Part shown: piece by piece, positions 1-9,979 of the stretch
Layout: the number at the start of each line of letters is the position of its first letter
How positions within the stretch are numbered: position 1 is the stretch's first letter
DNA from: Plecoglossus altivelis
Taxonomy: Eukaryota > Chordata > Actinopteri > Osmeriformes > Plecoglossidae
Reading direction: 5' to 3'
NCBI GenBank assembly: GCA_036571765.1
Contig: BROE01000020.1
Span: 18,024,430 to 18,088,429, forward strand
Length of the DNA stretch: 64,000 nt
Translations under genes and position numbers: made by a program
Notes under the pieces: model-generated
The model's input: only the letters and a program-made list of their open reading frames with translations
What the model was told of the DNA's origin: nothing
The model's database searches: none

Positions 1-2414
1 TACCCCAGAGAGGCTTAATTCAGCTAACTTGCCGCCCAGCTTACTGTTTTTAGCGATCAAGAACATATCGAATGCGACGGACACCGTACTTACACGGAGC
101 CGCTGGAAGCTCCTTTCATCCTGGCGTTCTACCTCAGAATCAGGTTATTCATGTCGTGACGTGATCTGATGACGGTCCGTTTTCAAATGGTACGCCTATG
201 CCATCTGATGCCAGGCCTGATCGGGTTCAACGGCTGTGTCTGTTTGCAGACCCTTTGACCACGTCGAGCAGTTGTCACTGACCAAGGGATCTCTGAACCT
301 CTTTGGTCAATAAGCCTATTTCATGGGGGAGAGAAGGCATAACTTCAATGTGGGGCGCATGGGCGTTAAGTATGGCTCACATCCTGTCAATTGGCTTAGA
401 GCTGACTGCCATATATCTTGGAAGCCAGAAGAATGGTCTGAGAGCGCTGCCACTGGTAGTGATTCTATCCATGTCCTTGGCTGCTCGACGCTTGACGTCA
501 GCGTTTGCGGACAATTGTCTGCTGCTCTATTCTTCTAACTGCTCTGTTCAGGCAGGAGGGTAGTGTCGCACGCTGATCTTTCCACACTTGCGAGTTGCCA
601 TCTCCAACGGGACGATAGTCACACGGAGGAAATTTGCTCGGTGCTGATAGCAGGCTAAGCCTCCTATAGTGGGTTGATTCACCCTGCCCTAGGAGCCTCG
701 TGTTGCGATGCCGGAGGAAAAGCCGTTCTTTTCAAACTCGGTCCGGTGACTTTGTCCTCGTTCGTCTCGGACTCACGTCGGAGCCGGTTTCCTGCGCCAC
801 CTGTGCGCATACAGTCGTGATGCCTGCGTTTCACCGGCCGCGGTATCGCTCATACCAAGCTGTTCAAACCAGTGCCACTGTTTCCTGCCCACCACTTGCT
901 CTGTGAAAAGGGAAAGAAACCTTCCGGCCAAAATTCAAGGTTCTTTAGATCGGCTTTCTGCAGACCCAACTTCTTGTTTCCTCCAAATAATAACGGTCAG
1001 GTATGCACCAACTCTCGTGCGGAATATTTGCTCACAAATGGTTAACAAGCAGAGACATTAATTGTGACTCTACTCGAGATATATAAAAACATCCAAGGTG
1101 GCAACCAATCGAGACCTCGCCCTTGCTACCTCGCCATCCTGAGCGCGGGAAACTCAGGTCGCCGCCCGTCGCTTACACGTATATCCAACTCTCGCGCCCG
1201 CACTGACCCAAAGTATGTATTACGAAGGTTTGAGAGCAAATGTAGGACCGATGTACTAGTGCCCTCTAGGTTGGCAACAGTATTGATAGTTCTCGACACA
1301 ATCTAGCTACCTTACTGTACAAGTACACTTTATAGAGTAGAGCAAAATAAACATATACAAGTATCGTACGAGTAACCTAGGCATAGATACACCTAGGCCA
1401 ATGCATTATGGTTTAACATGCATGATACATATATGACAATATACATTATAAGTAGGGAAATGTTTTAATTTCGGCAGTAACTGTAGCAAAGTGAGTGAAG
1501 ACAGAGTCGACGGAGGGTGGAGGAGGTGGAGGCCGATGGAAGACGATGAATTGCAAAGCTGTAATGTTATGGAAGAAGCTATACCTTTGTTTCAGACCGG
1601 TGCCAATGCAGCACACTTCAGGAGTCAATTGAAGCATGTGTATGTGTGCTGGAGTTCTTTTAAGAGCTTGATGGAATCATCCATCAATCTTTAACTTGAA
1701 TTGTCTCTTCGTTATAATACCCACACACATTTTTGGTGGTATAGGATATTGTTTTTCATTGTCCCCTTGCATTCCTATCAAAGTTGATGTTCAGCCCATA
1801 ACTGTTCATTCGCTAAGTGAAATTTAATGTCGGTACGGACAGTGACATATTTCATAGTTTATTAGTTAGTTTCGATCAAATGCCAACGTCTCGCCGACGT
1901 CTTGCCAACTATCAAAGGCTCTCGCTAAGATATTTTCCCGATATAACAAACATCGGGACGATGTCTGCACGTCGACGTCGGTGCTCTTTCTGGGTTGAGC
2001 GTTTTACAGCATGAAAGCCATTTCTACGTCCACGCAGCCTCGTTCATTGCAATCACGACAACTCAAAAATATAATGTAAAACAATGTACATAATATTTCA
2101 GAAGCAAGCTGTAATTGCTAAAACAGACATAACAAAATTCTTTGATGTAATCAAAATCATCGGAAAGTAACATTTTATAGTAATTCGGAGTCTGATTAGC
2201 ATGAGTTCATCAACATTAAATTGATTACACAAATGACCAATTAGGACTATCAGAGTGAACAAACACCTCTGCTCTGAACAACCAATGAGAATTTGAATTA
2301 AGCCTTTCTCATCTCAAAGTTTATTGGTCGTCCAATTTGAGCGAGCACTTTAAAGCTGTGTCAAACGTGTTATCATATTATGTTGGGTAGGGCGGCTTTC
2401 AGAGGTTGTTCAAC
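1..2414. other. No recognisable gene; 5' flank of the ZP-N gene
   Basis: No open frame here resembles a known protein, and none shows paired splice sites joining plausible exons. Bases 1 to about 1300 are unusually rich in CpG for the window. From about 1300 the sequence becomes AT-rich. A TATAAAA-like string lies near 1081 and an AATAAA near 1346, which could be remnants of a decayed LTR, but I see no repeated termini or retroviral coding. The last ~100 bases contain an ATTGG (inverted CCAAT) box and a CTTTAAAG string that may belong to the promoter of the gene starting at 2415. Confidence 0.4.
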
Positions 2415-5400
2415 ATGTTGCGGCGTAGTTCTCTTTTTTATTTATTGGTACTGAGGACTTTTGCCTGTTCTGCAGCAGTTTCGTATGGAAGTGTTAGAGA
2501 TGGAAACACATTTAGTCTAGGAAATAAAGAGACTGATCCGATGGAATTCGAAACCAAATTTACAGGAGACGTACTTCGTGACGCCAATGAGCCCCGATCT
2601 CTGACTGGTGTCGTAACTAGAAACGGTTCTCTTGCTTTCGAGTCCGACGGTCGGGAGGCTAACCAAACTACAGGCATGGATTGTGAGTATGACCAATAGC
2701 CTGTCTCAAATGAGCAAGTTCCTGCCTTGCTGTTCCTCCAGTATATGTGACCTTCTTTTGCTGTCTTAGCTTGGCGCCTATTGATGCAAGCTAAACTAAA
2801 ACGCATGGGACCCACGGTACAGTGCTCTGATGATGCTATGACCTTGCGAGTGACGGGAGGGAAGGCTCTCCATTTTCTGGTTGACAATGGTGGGTTAAAT
2901 GATGGATTGTTGTTTTGAAAACGGCTGGCAGTTTCTGACCGTCTGTTTTCTGCAGGCGAGGGGTCTCTCGTTCCCTTGAATCGCATGCCTTCTCAGTGCG
3001 GGTTCTCTGTGAGAAGGTCTCGCAGAGATGTGCTTTTTGTAGCTCCATACCAAGGCTGCCATGTTGCTAAACAGGTAACTTCTAATCAAAGTGACACTGA
3101 ACACTGACTTCTGGTTGAATTTGAGTAAAGTGGCCTACTCTCCCAGCAGGATGGTGATCATGTACTGCATCTAAAGCTGTGGGGGGAATCCATGAAAATG
3201 TCTTGTCCACACTCACTTGCGCCTCCTCGCCCTAAAGTGTCCTGCCTCAGAAATGGCATGGTGTTAAATATGGGTGATATTGCTGCAGAGGCACTCTACA
3301 TTAAAGGTACATTTCAGCAGTTTTTCATGAGATTGATATGACATGGACAATCAAGGTTTTAATTGTGCTGTAGTTGGACAACTTAAATAATGTAACTTGT
3401 GTTTAGTCTCAGGCGTATGGGAGCTCCTGCAGTCATCCAGGCATCTTTGTGGCTTTACATTGGCATCATCACCCAACAGATTAATGATCAGGGCTCCTTA
3501 CAAAGAACCCTGCGTCAAGATTGAGGTTTGGTGCCAACCTCTGATAACATCTAAATGGTACCTTGGAGTGGTCCTAACTTTTGTTCCCCCCCCCCAGGAC
3601 AATGCACATGTTATCTACTTCCTGCTGAAGGGCCGACAGTTGAAGGTATCCTGCCCATCAACACTTGCTGTTCCAGAAACCCCTTACCCCTTACCTCATC
3701 CAGGGTCCCCTGGATCCTCTCTGTTTCCCTTGCTGCCTGAGTCCCCCCAGTATCCAGGGCTTCCAGGATCCCCTGGCTCCCCCAGACCGTTCACAACTGT
3801 TGCTGGACCTTCCGTTCCAGATGCACTGCCTCAATACCCTCAGTTCCCTGGAGCATTCCCAACAGGTGCACCCACTGGTCCCCAGACACCAGGCCTTCCT
3901 TACCCCCCTTTCCCCAGCCACCCTTGGTTTCCAGGGTTCCCTGGCTCCCCCAGACCGTTCACAACTGTTGCCGGACCTTCTGATTCAGATGAGCTGCCTC
4001 AGTTCCCTGAACCATTCCCAACAAGTGCACCCACTGGTCCCCAGACTCCAGGCCTTCCTTACCCCACTTTCCCCAGCCACCCTTGGTTTCCAGGGTTCCC
4101 CGGATCCCCAGTGTCCCCCAGACCGTTCACAACTGTTGCCGGACCTTCCGTTCCAGATGCACTGCCTCAATACCCTCAGTTCCCTGGACCATTCCCAACA
4201 AGTGCACCCACTGGTCCCCAGACTCCAGGCCTTCCTTACCCCACTTTCCCAAGCCACCCTTGGTTCCCCGGATTCCCAGTGTCCCCCAGACCGTTCACAA
4301 CTGTTGCTGGACCTTCTGATTCAGATGAGCTGCCTCAGTTCCCTGGACCATTCCCAACAAGTGCACCCACTGGTCCCAAGACACCAGGCCTTCCTTACCC
4401 CACCTTCCCCAGCCACCCTCAGTTTCCAGAATCCCCGGTGTCCCCTCCATTTCCAGGGCTGCTAAGCTTCCCCAGACCATTCCCAACAGATGCTGGACCT
4501 TCTGATCCAGATAAGCAGCCTCTATACCCTCAGTTCCCTGGACCATTCCCAACAGGTGCACCCACTGGTCCCAAGACACCAGGCCTTCCTTACCCCCCTT
4601 TTCCCAGTGACCCTCAGTTTCCAGAGTTCCCTGGCTCCCCCAGACCGTTCACTACCGTTGCTGGACCATCTGATTCAGATGAGCTGCCTCAGTTCCCTGG
4701 ACCATTCCCAACAAGTGCACCCACTGGTCCCAAGACACCAGGCCTTCCTTACCCCACCTTCCCCAGCCACCCTCAGTTTCCAGAATCCCCGGTGTCCCCT
4801 CCATTTCCAGGGCTGCTAAGCTTCCCCAGACCATTCCCAACAAATGCTGGACCTTCTGATCCAGATGAGCAGCCTCTATACCCTCAGTTCCCTGAACCAT
4901 TCCCAACAAGTGCACCCACTGGTCCCCAGACTCCAGGCCTTCCTTACCCCACTTTCCCCAGCCACCCTTGGTTTCCAGGGTTCCCCGGATCCCCAGTGTC
5001 CCCCAGACCGTTCACAACTGTTGCTGGACCTTCTGATTCAGATGAGCTGCCTCAGTTCCCTGGACCATTCCCAACAAGTGCACCCACTGGTCCCAAGACA
5101 CCAGGCCTTCCTTACCCCACTTTCCCCAGCCACCCTCAGTTTCCAGAATCCCCGGTGTCCCCTCCATTTCCAGGTTTGCTAAGCTTCCCCAGACCATTCC
5201 CAACAAATGCTGGACCTTCTGATCCAGATGAGCAGCCTCTATACCCTCAGTTCCCTGGACCATTCCCAACAAGTGCACCCACTGGTCCCCAGACTCCAGG
5301 CCTTCCTTACCCCACTTTCCCCAGCCACCCTTGGTTTCCAGGGTTCCCCGGATCCCCAGTGTCCCCCAGACCGTTCACAACTGTTGCTGGACCTTCTGAT

Positions 5401-6183
5401 TCAGATGAGCTGCCTCAGTTCCCTGGACCATTCCCAACAAGTGCACCCACTGGTCCCAAGACACCAGGCCTTCCTTACCCCACTTTCCCCAGCCACCCTC
5501 AGTTTCCAGAATCCCCGGTGTCCCCTCCATTTCCAGGGCTGCTAAGCTTCCCCAGACCATTCCCAACAAATGCTGGACCTTCTGATCCAGATGAGCAGCC
5601 TCAGTTCCCTGGACCATTCCCAACAAGTGCACCCACTGGTCCCAAGACACCAGGCCTTCCTTACCCGCCTTTCCCCAGCCACCCTTGGTTCCCCGGATCC
5701 CCAGTGTCCCCCAGACCGTTCACAACAGTTGCCGGACCTTCTGATTCAGATGAGCTGCCTCAGTTCCCTGGACCGTTCCCAACAGACACACCAGGCCTTC
5801 CTTACCCCCTTCAGTATCCTGGCCTGCCAGGATCTCCTGAGTTCCCTCAGTTCCCAGGGCAGCCAGGCTCCCCCAGACCAATTCCAACCACTACTAGACC
5901 TTCTGATTCTGACCTGCCTCCATACCCCTGGTTCCTGACCTCTCCCACAAGAGGACCCACTTATCCCCTGAAGTCTCCCTGTCACAAAAGCAAGGCAAAG
6001 AGGGTTAAGCAGATGGTCCCACACTTCTACAATGTCATGTTCAACGATGATGCTTCCCTTCAGTCAAACATGACCCAGGCTTCAGCAGGGTCCAAGCCTT
6101 CCACCACTGAGGACAAGAGGGTTCCTGGGTTTGGCTCTGGCAGTCGTGCTGCCCTCCCTCCTCCACCTGCTGAGGGCTTGTAA
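2415..6183 (+). CDS. Secreted protein with two ZP-N domains and long proline-rich repeats (possible egg-envelope protein)
   Basis: Six exons: 2415-2682, 2770-2889, 2956-3074, 3150-3306, 3407-3525, 3598-6183. All have GT-AG borders and compatible phases, giving 1122 residues. The start ATG at 2415 opens a hydrophobic signal peptide (MLRRSSLFYLLVLRTFACSA). Two consecutive modules each carry four cysteines in ZP-N order. The first has C108, C144, C164 and C188; the second has C201, C236, C257 and C280. Each ends in SCP and has an intron two-thirds of the way through, before D-G-D-H or D-N-A-H. About 760 residues of Pro/Phe/Gly/Ser/Thr repeat follow, then a basic tail around SPCHKSKAKRVK. No ZP-C half, furin site or membrane anchor is obvious. 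ZP-N modules and proline-rich repeats are both known from fish egg-coat proteins, so that role is inferred. I do not recognise a named orthologue. Confidence 0.8.
3665..5960 (+). repeat. Coding tandem repeat (proline-rich, higher-order period 363 bp)
   Basis: The last exon of the ZP-N gene is built from modules such as FPGPFPTSAPTGP, TPGLPYPTFPSHP and SPRPFTTVAGPSDSDELP. Larger blocks recur: equivalent positions are 4490, 4844, 5207 and 5570, so spacings are 354, 363 and 363 bp. The blocks are nearly identical at the nucleotide level. All length changes are multiples of three, so the frame is kept. The other open frames in this stretch are by-products of the repeat. Confidence 0.9.
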
Positions 6184-6209
6184 CAAGTAACTCAATTGAG
6201 TAGATATTC

Positions 6210-6215
6210 AATAAA
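6210..6215 (+). promoter_or_regulatory. Polyadenylation signal AATAAA of the ZP-N gene
   Basis: AATAAA lies 27 bases after the stop codon at 6181-6183. This implies a very short 3' UTR. Confidence 0.7.
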
Positions 6216-7297
6216 GAATTCTAAAAGCTTAAACGGACTGGGTTGGCTTTTGTTGCATGAATAAGTTCTGTATGGTATGTCCTTGAGTCTTAACTGGTTT
6301 TGAAACTTTGGAGTTGCTCATTTGATAGTTCTCCACAGGTCATAGACTTCTCACTCTAGACCCATAGTTTGTTCCCTGCCCCTCTAAATGATGATGCTTG
6401 AAGTGGCTTTCTGAAGTTGAGGCTTGACGCTGCTACTGTAAACATGTAGGCTGTTGCAGATCCATGTCATCAGATGTTTCTCCTATTAAATTGGCACAAT
6501 CCATAAAGCTGGATTTGCTTTGCCTTCTGTGGTCCTGCTTTGGGGTTACATGCAATGGTACACCAAGGTCATTGACATTGTGCTGGTGGTGGTTGGAATG
6601 CAAGTCAGCCTATTACATGAGGCTTCATTTCTCTTCCTGGACTTCCTACAGTCTCAAGACTGATCCAGCCATGCTGATCAGCAATAACACATTTCAAGTG
6701 ATATTGCATTTACAAAGGTTCTGCAAATGAATTTTCAGCTTGATTCATTTTGCTAACATGATTACTCACAGTAATGTTGCTCAAAATCATGCAATTCCTC
6801 TTGTCTAATCAAATTACTAGATGTAAATTAACTGTTCAATGATGTTTCCTGTTTGTCTGGTGAAGAGTTGTGGCTCTGGTCATCGTACAACTTTTCATTA
6901 GTGAGCTTTACATTAAACTTAACCAAGAAAAATGTTATTAATCAAGTCATCAGTATTGACGTTTAATGACATAATTGCATTTAACTGTGTACGTATATGT
7001 TCACACTTATTGATCCTAAAGTAATTCAAAGGAAGACACCAATTTACCTTTCCAATAACTGAGTCAAACAGATTTAGTGCAGTTTGAGAACTTTTGATCA
7101 AAACAGTCCCACTATGTGGAGACTGTTGTGTTGTATGCAACCACACCACCAAATTACATTTCTTTACCATATTGAACGAAACTGGATCCATATTGTATTG
7201 ACTTTGATGTAAATCACTACACAATTGTGATTGTCATGTCAAAATGGCCACCAAGCATTTCATTTCACCAACATAGATACAAAAATTGTCTTTTAGT
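6216..7297. other. Intergenic, tail-to-tail
   Basis: This lies between the 3' ends of the ZP-N gene (+) and the CRELD gene (-). It is AT-rich with only short chance open frames. The right part must hold the 3' UTR of the minus-strand CRELD gene. An ATTAAA on the minus strand at 6967-6962 is a possible polyadenylation signal. Confidence 0.4.
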
Positions 7298-8743
7298 TTA
7301 ACGCCTTTTCAGAAACCGGCCCATGGCACGTTCACCTCTGTCTGAGAGCCAGTAACCAGCCATGGCTGCCACAGCTCCCATGAAGATGGAGGTGAACACC
7401 ATGTCACCTTTGGCAGCCAGAGTTGCCAGTGCACAGAGCAGTACACCAAAGAACATCTGCTGTAGAACCTCCACCTCTTCTTCCTGGATGTCCTCAAACA
7501 AACTTCTCTCATGGTCACCTGGTGAAAGAGTAGATCAGTGAGAATGATGAGGCCAAGCAAGTATGTGAACACTTGCTTCTCTGTTGGAATGACAATGCCA
7601 GGTGTCTGTGTGTCTGTAAGCGTCTGTGTGCGTGAGTGCGTGTGTGTGTGTCTGTGAGCGTGTTGTGTGTGTGTGTGTGTCTGTGAGCTTGTGTGTGTGA
7701 GCGTTTGTGTGCGTGTGTATGAGCATGTGTGAGCATGTGTGAGCATGTGCGAGCGTGTGTGTGTATGTGTGTGCGTGTGTGTGTAAACACTTACTGGGCC
7801 TTCCCTTTTGAATGCAAGCATTGTTTTTTCGAGTGAGGCCCTCAGCACAGTCACAACTGAAGGAACCCTCTGTGTTGGTGCAGATCTCATCTAATCCTGA
7901 GCAAGCCAGCACCCTCTCAGCACACTCATCGATATCTGACAGAAAAAGCAGAGTCTAATAAACACACGCACACACTGTCTTTAATGGGATGTGCCTCTCT
8001 CACAAACTTCGTCTCGCGCACACCAACCTAGACACTTTGCACCTGTGAGTCTGTATCCAGAAGCACATCTTCTACAGCGGGCTGATCCTCCGCCCATACA
8101 GCCCACACACGCAGGGTCACAACCTGTGGGAAGTGTGGGTTGTGTGGGTTGTGTGGGTTGTGTGGGTTGTGTGTGTTTGTGTTTTGACAGTAATTTCACT
8201 GTCCATAACAGGGTAGTCCTGAGGTAAGCGTCTCAAAAGTTATTAAAGGTTTGGTTCTGGGTGATGGTGTCATGTATGTAGTCAGAGGTGATTATGGAAG
8301 AGGCGGACATGAACAGAGAAGCACTGACCTCTGCATTCATACGCGCCCTGGGTGTTGAGGCAGTAGGTGTTGGTGGGACACTGTTCCAGCTCTGTACCAC
8401 ACTCATCAACGTCTGACACAAGACAAAGAAGATACACGTTCACGTAACAGAAGTACACATGCTATTAATATTTTATCCTGTTAAGGACATGTTCATTTGG
8501 ATCTTTTTTTTCTTTCTTCAAATGCATGGTAGGCCTCCTCTACACACAGACGAACACACATACACCTCACTCACCTACACAGGTGTTATCATGGATTGTC
8601 CAGCCTGCTTTGCACTCCAAACACACATCGTGGCCTGGTCCTGTGCATGTCTTACAGTTGTCCGGGCAGCCTTGCACCTGACAGATCTGAGCCAACACCA
8701 AGTACAGCCCTAATGCCAGCAGAGGGCGCAAGCGAGCCGACAT
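7298..8743 (-). CDS. creld1: Short CRELD1-type protein: furin-like and Ca-binding EGF modules, two C-terminal membrane helices
   Basis: Five exons, all phase 1: 8743-8575, 8412-8329, 8123-8028, 7935-7795, 7518-7298. The product is 236 residues. The first exon encodes a signal peptide (LLALGLYLVLAQI) running directly into a CxxCxxC module (CPDNCKTCTGPGHD). Next come a calcium-binding EGF beginning DVDEC, a second furin-like unit (GCDPACVGCMGG) and a DIDEC EGF. The last exon has an acidic linker and two membrane helices (MFFGVLLCALATLAAKGD and VFTSIFMGAVAAMAGYWL), then a basic tail ending LKRR. The last exon is strongly CRELD1-like. CRELD1 is an ER/membrane protein of about 420 residues; the N-terminal WE domain and first EGF region are absent here. 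I see no upstream exons for them. It follows the IL17RC-like gene on the same strand, as CRELD1 follows IL17RC in mammals. It could be a truncated paralogue rather than the main creld1. Confidence 0.88.
7601..7789. repeat. (GT)n-rich microsatellite in a CRELD intron
   Basis: Imperfect GT/TGTGAGC repeats fill most of the 276-bp last intron of the CRELD gene. Confidence 0.85.
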
Positions 8744-9514
8744 CTCACGCTCTTCTCTTGCCCTCGGTCTCTCGCACTGCCACTCGTGTACTATTGGACT
8801 AACGGTGCTTGGGTGGCGGACAACTAGTGAAGGACCTGACTGACAAATTTTAACATATTTTCAGCTATATTGTCCTATGGGATAATATTTTTGTTTTTAA
8901 ACAACTTATCTTTTTATTGTTCTTTTTTAAGTTCGATTGTAATAACAATATTTAGCTATACAGAAAGCTGAGCTAAAATGAAATATGGGCTATTATGTAA
9001 ATGATCGTAAACATGTCTTTCTTATTTAAATATCTTCAAGTCTAAGTTATAACATTGTATCAATGCAATGCGACTCATTAGTAGCATGGCTTTCAAAGTT
9101 ATAGCATTGTAAAAACGTATGCACGCGTGCAACAATCTATAATAAATCACAGTTGCATACAATTTGAATATATAATTACCTTTCAATGGGTGCTGTTTTA
9201 AACTAATTCCGTGTATACATTTTCTGCACCTTGCTAAGACATGACAGAAGTTTGTAAACTTTAGCGTGCTTGCTGGCTGTCTCGCGGCTCTGTTGTATGT
9301 CTATTTGATATGAGTCTCCAGGCGCGCCGCTTGTGCGGAGTGTCACTTGGAGTCATCATTCTTTAGCAGACACTTCCAGACAGGCGAAACAAGTGATCTC
9401 CAACAAGCGACCCGTTCGTCGGGTTTGCAATGACACTGAGCTGCACCAATTGAAAAACACGGGGACCTTGATAGACGGCCAATAAGAACCAACGACACCA
9501 CGTGTTCAAGAACA
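8744..9514. other. Intergenic: CRELD upstream region
   Basis: AT-rich sequence between the CRELD start and the 3' end of the IL17RC-like gene, same strand. It holds no convincing exon. It was checked specifically for missing N-terminal CRELD exons and none was found. Any CRELD promoter should lie here. Confidence 0.4.
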
Positions 9515-9520
9515 TTTATT
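9515..9520 (-). promoter_or_regulatory. Polyadenylation signal of the IL17RC-like gene
   Basis: AATAAA on the minus strand, about 460 bases beyond the stop codon at 9980-9982. It is the best 3'-end signal in this interval. Confidence 0.5.
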
Positions 9521-9979
9521 TATAGCCTTACAAGAAAGGGACATGGTATCTTTGTTTCACAGTGACATATAAACAGGTAACATGAAAGTTATAAACCCCC
9601 CCAAAACAAGTGCTACTTAAACAACATAACTATTTGAAGGTTCTACATCTAGTGGAATCTTACAGTTCTAAACAAAACTATTTTCAGCTCATTAAGGTGC
9701 CATGTGGAACATAAAATCAAAACATGTAATGCGACCTCAAATAAAGTGCTGTCCCCCTCCTTAGGGTTAGGGTTCTACATTTACACAAATAAGATCACTT
9801 CAATTCAAATGAAAACTTGCAAACTCATTGGCACAAGATATACATAAATAAAACGAATGGGGCTCATCAACACAGTGTGACATAATCAGTGCAGAAAAGC
9901 AGGTTGAGTTGTAGGCGTTGACGGAGGCTCTACAGAAGCAGATTCTCCCCTCTGACACGCCTGCCCAGCTCTGTGGTTC

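Noticed and set aside
3665..5938. Many open frames of 60-270 codons on both strands within the proline-rich gene
   Set aside because: They are shadows of the in-frame coding repeat. Only the frame joined to the ZP-N exons fits splice phases and has a stop close to a polyadenylation signal.
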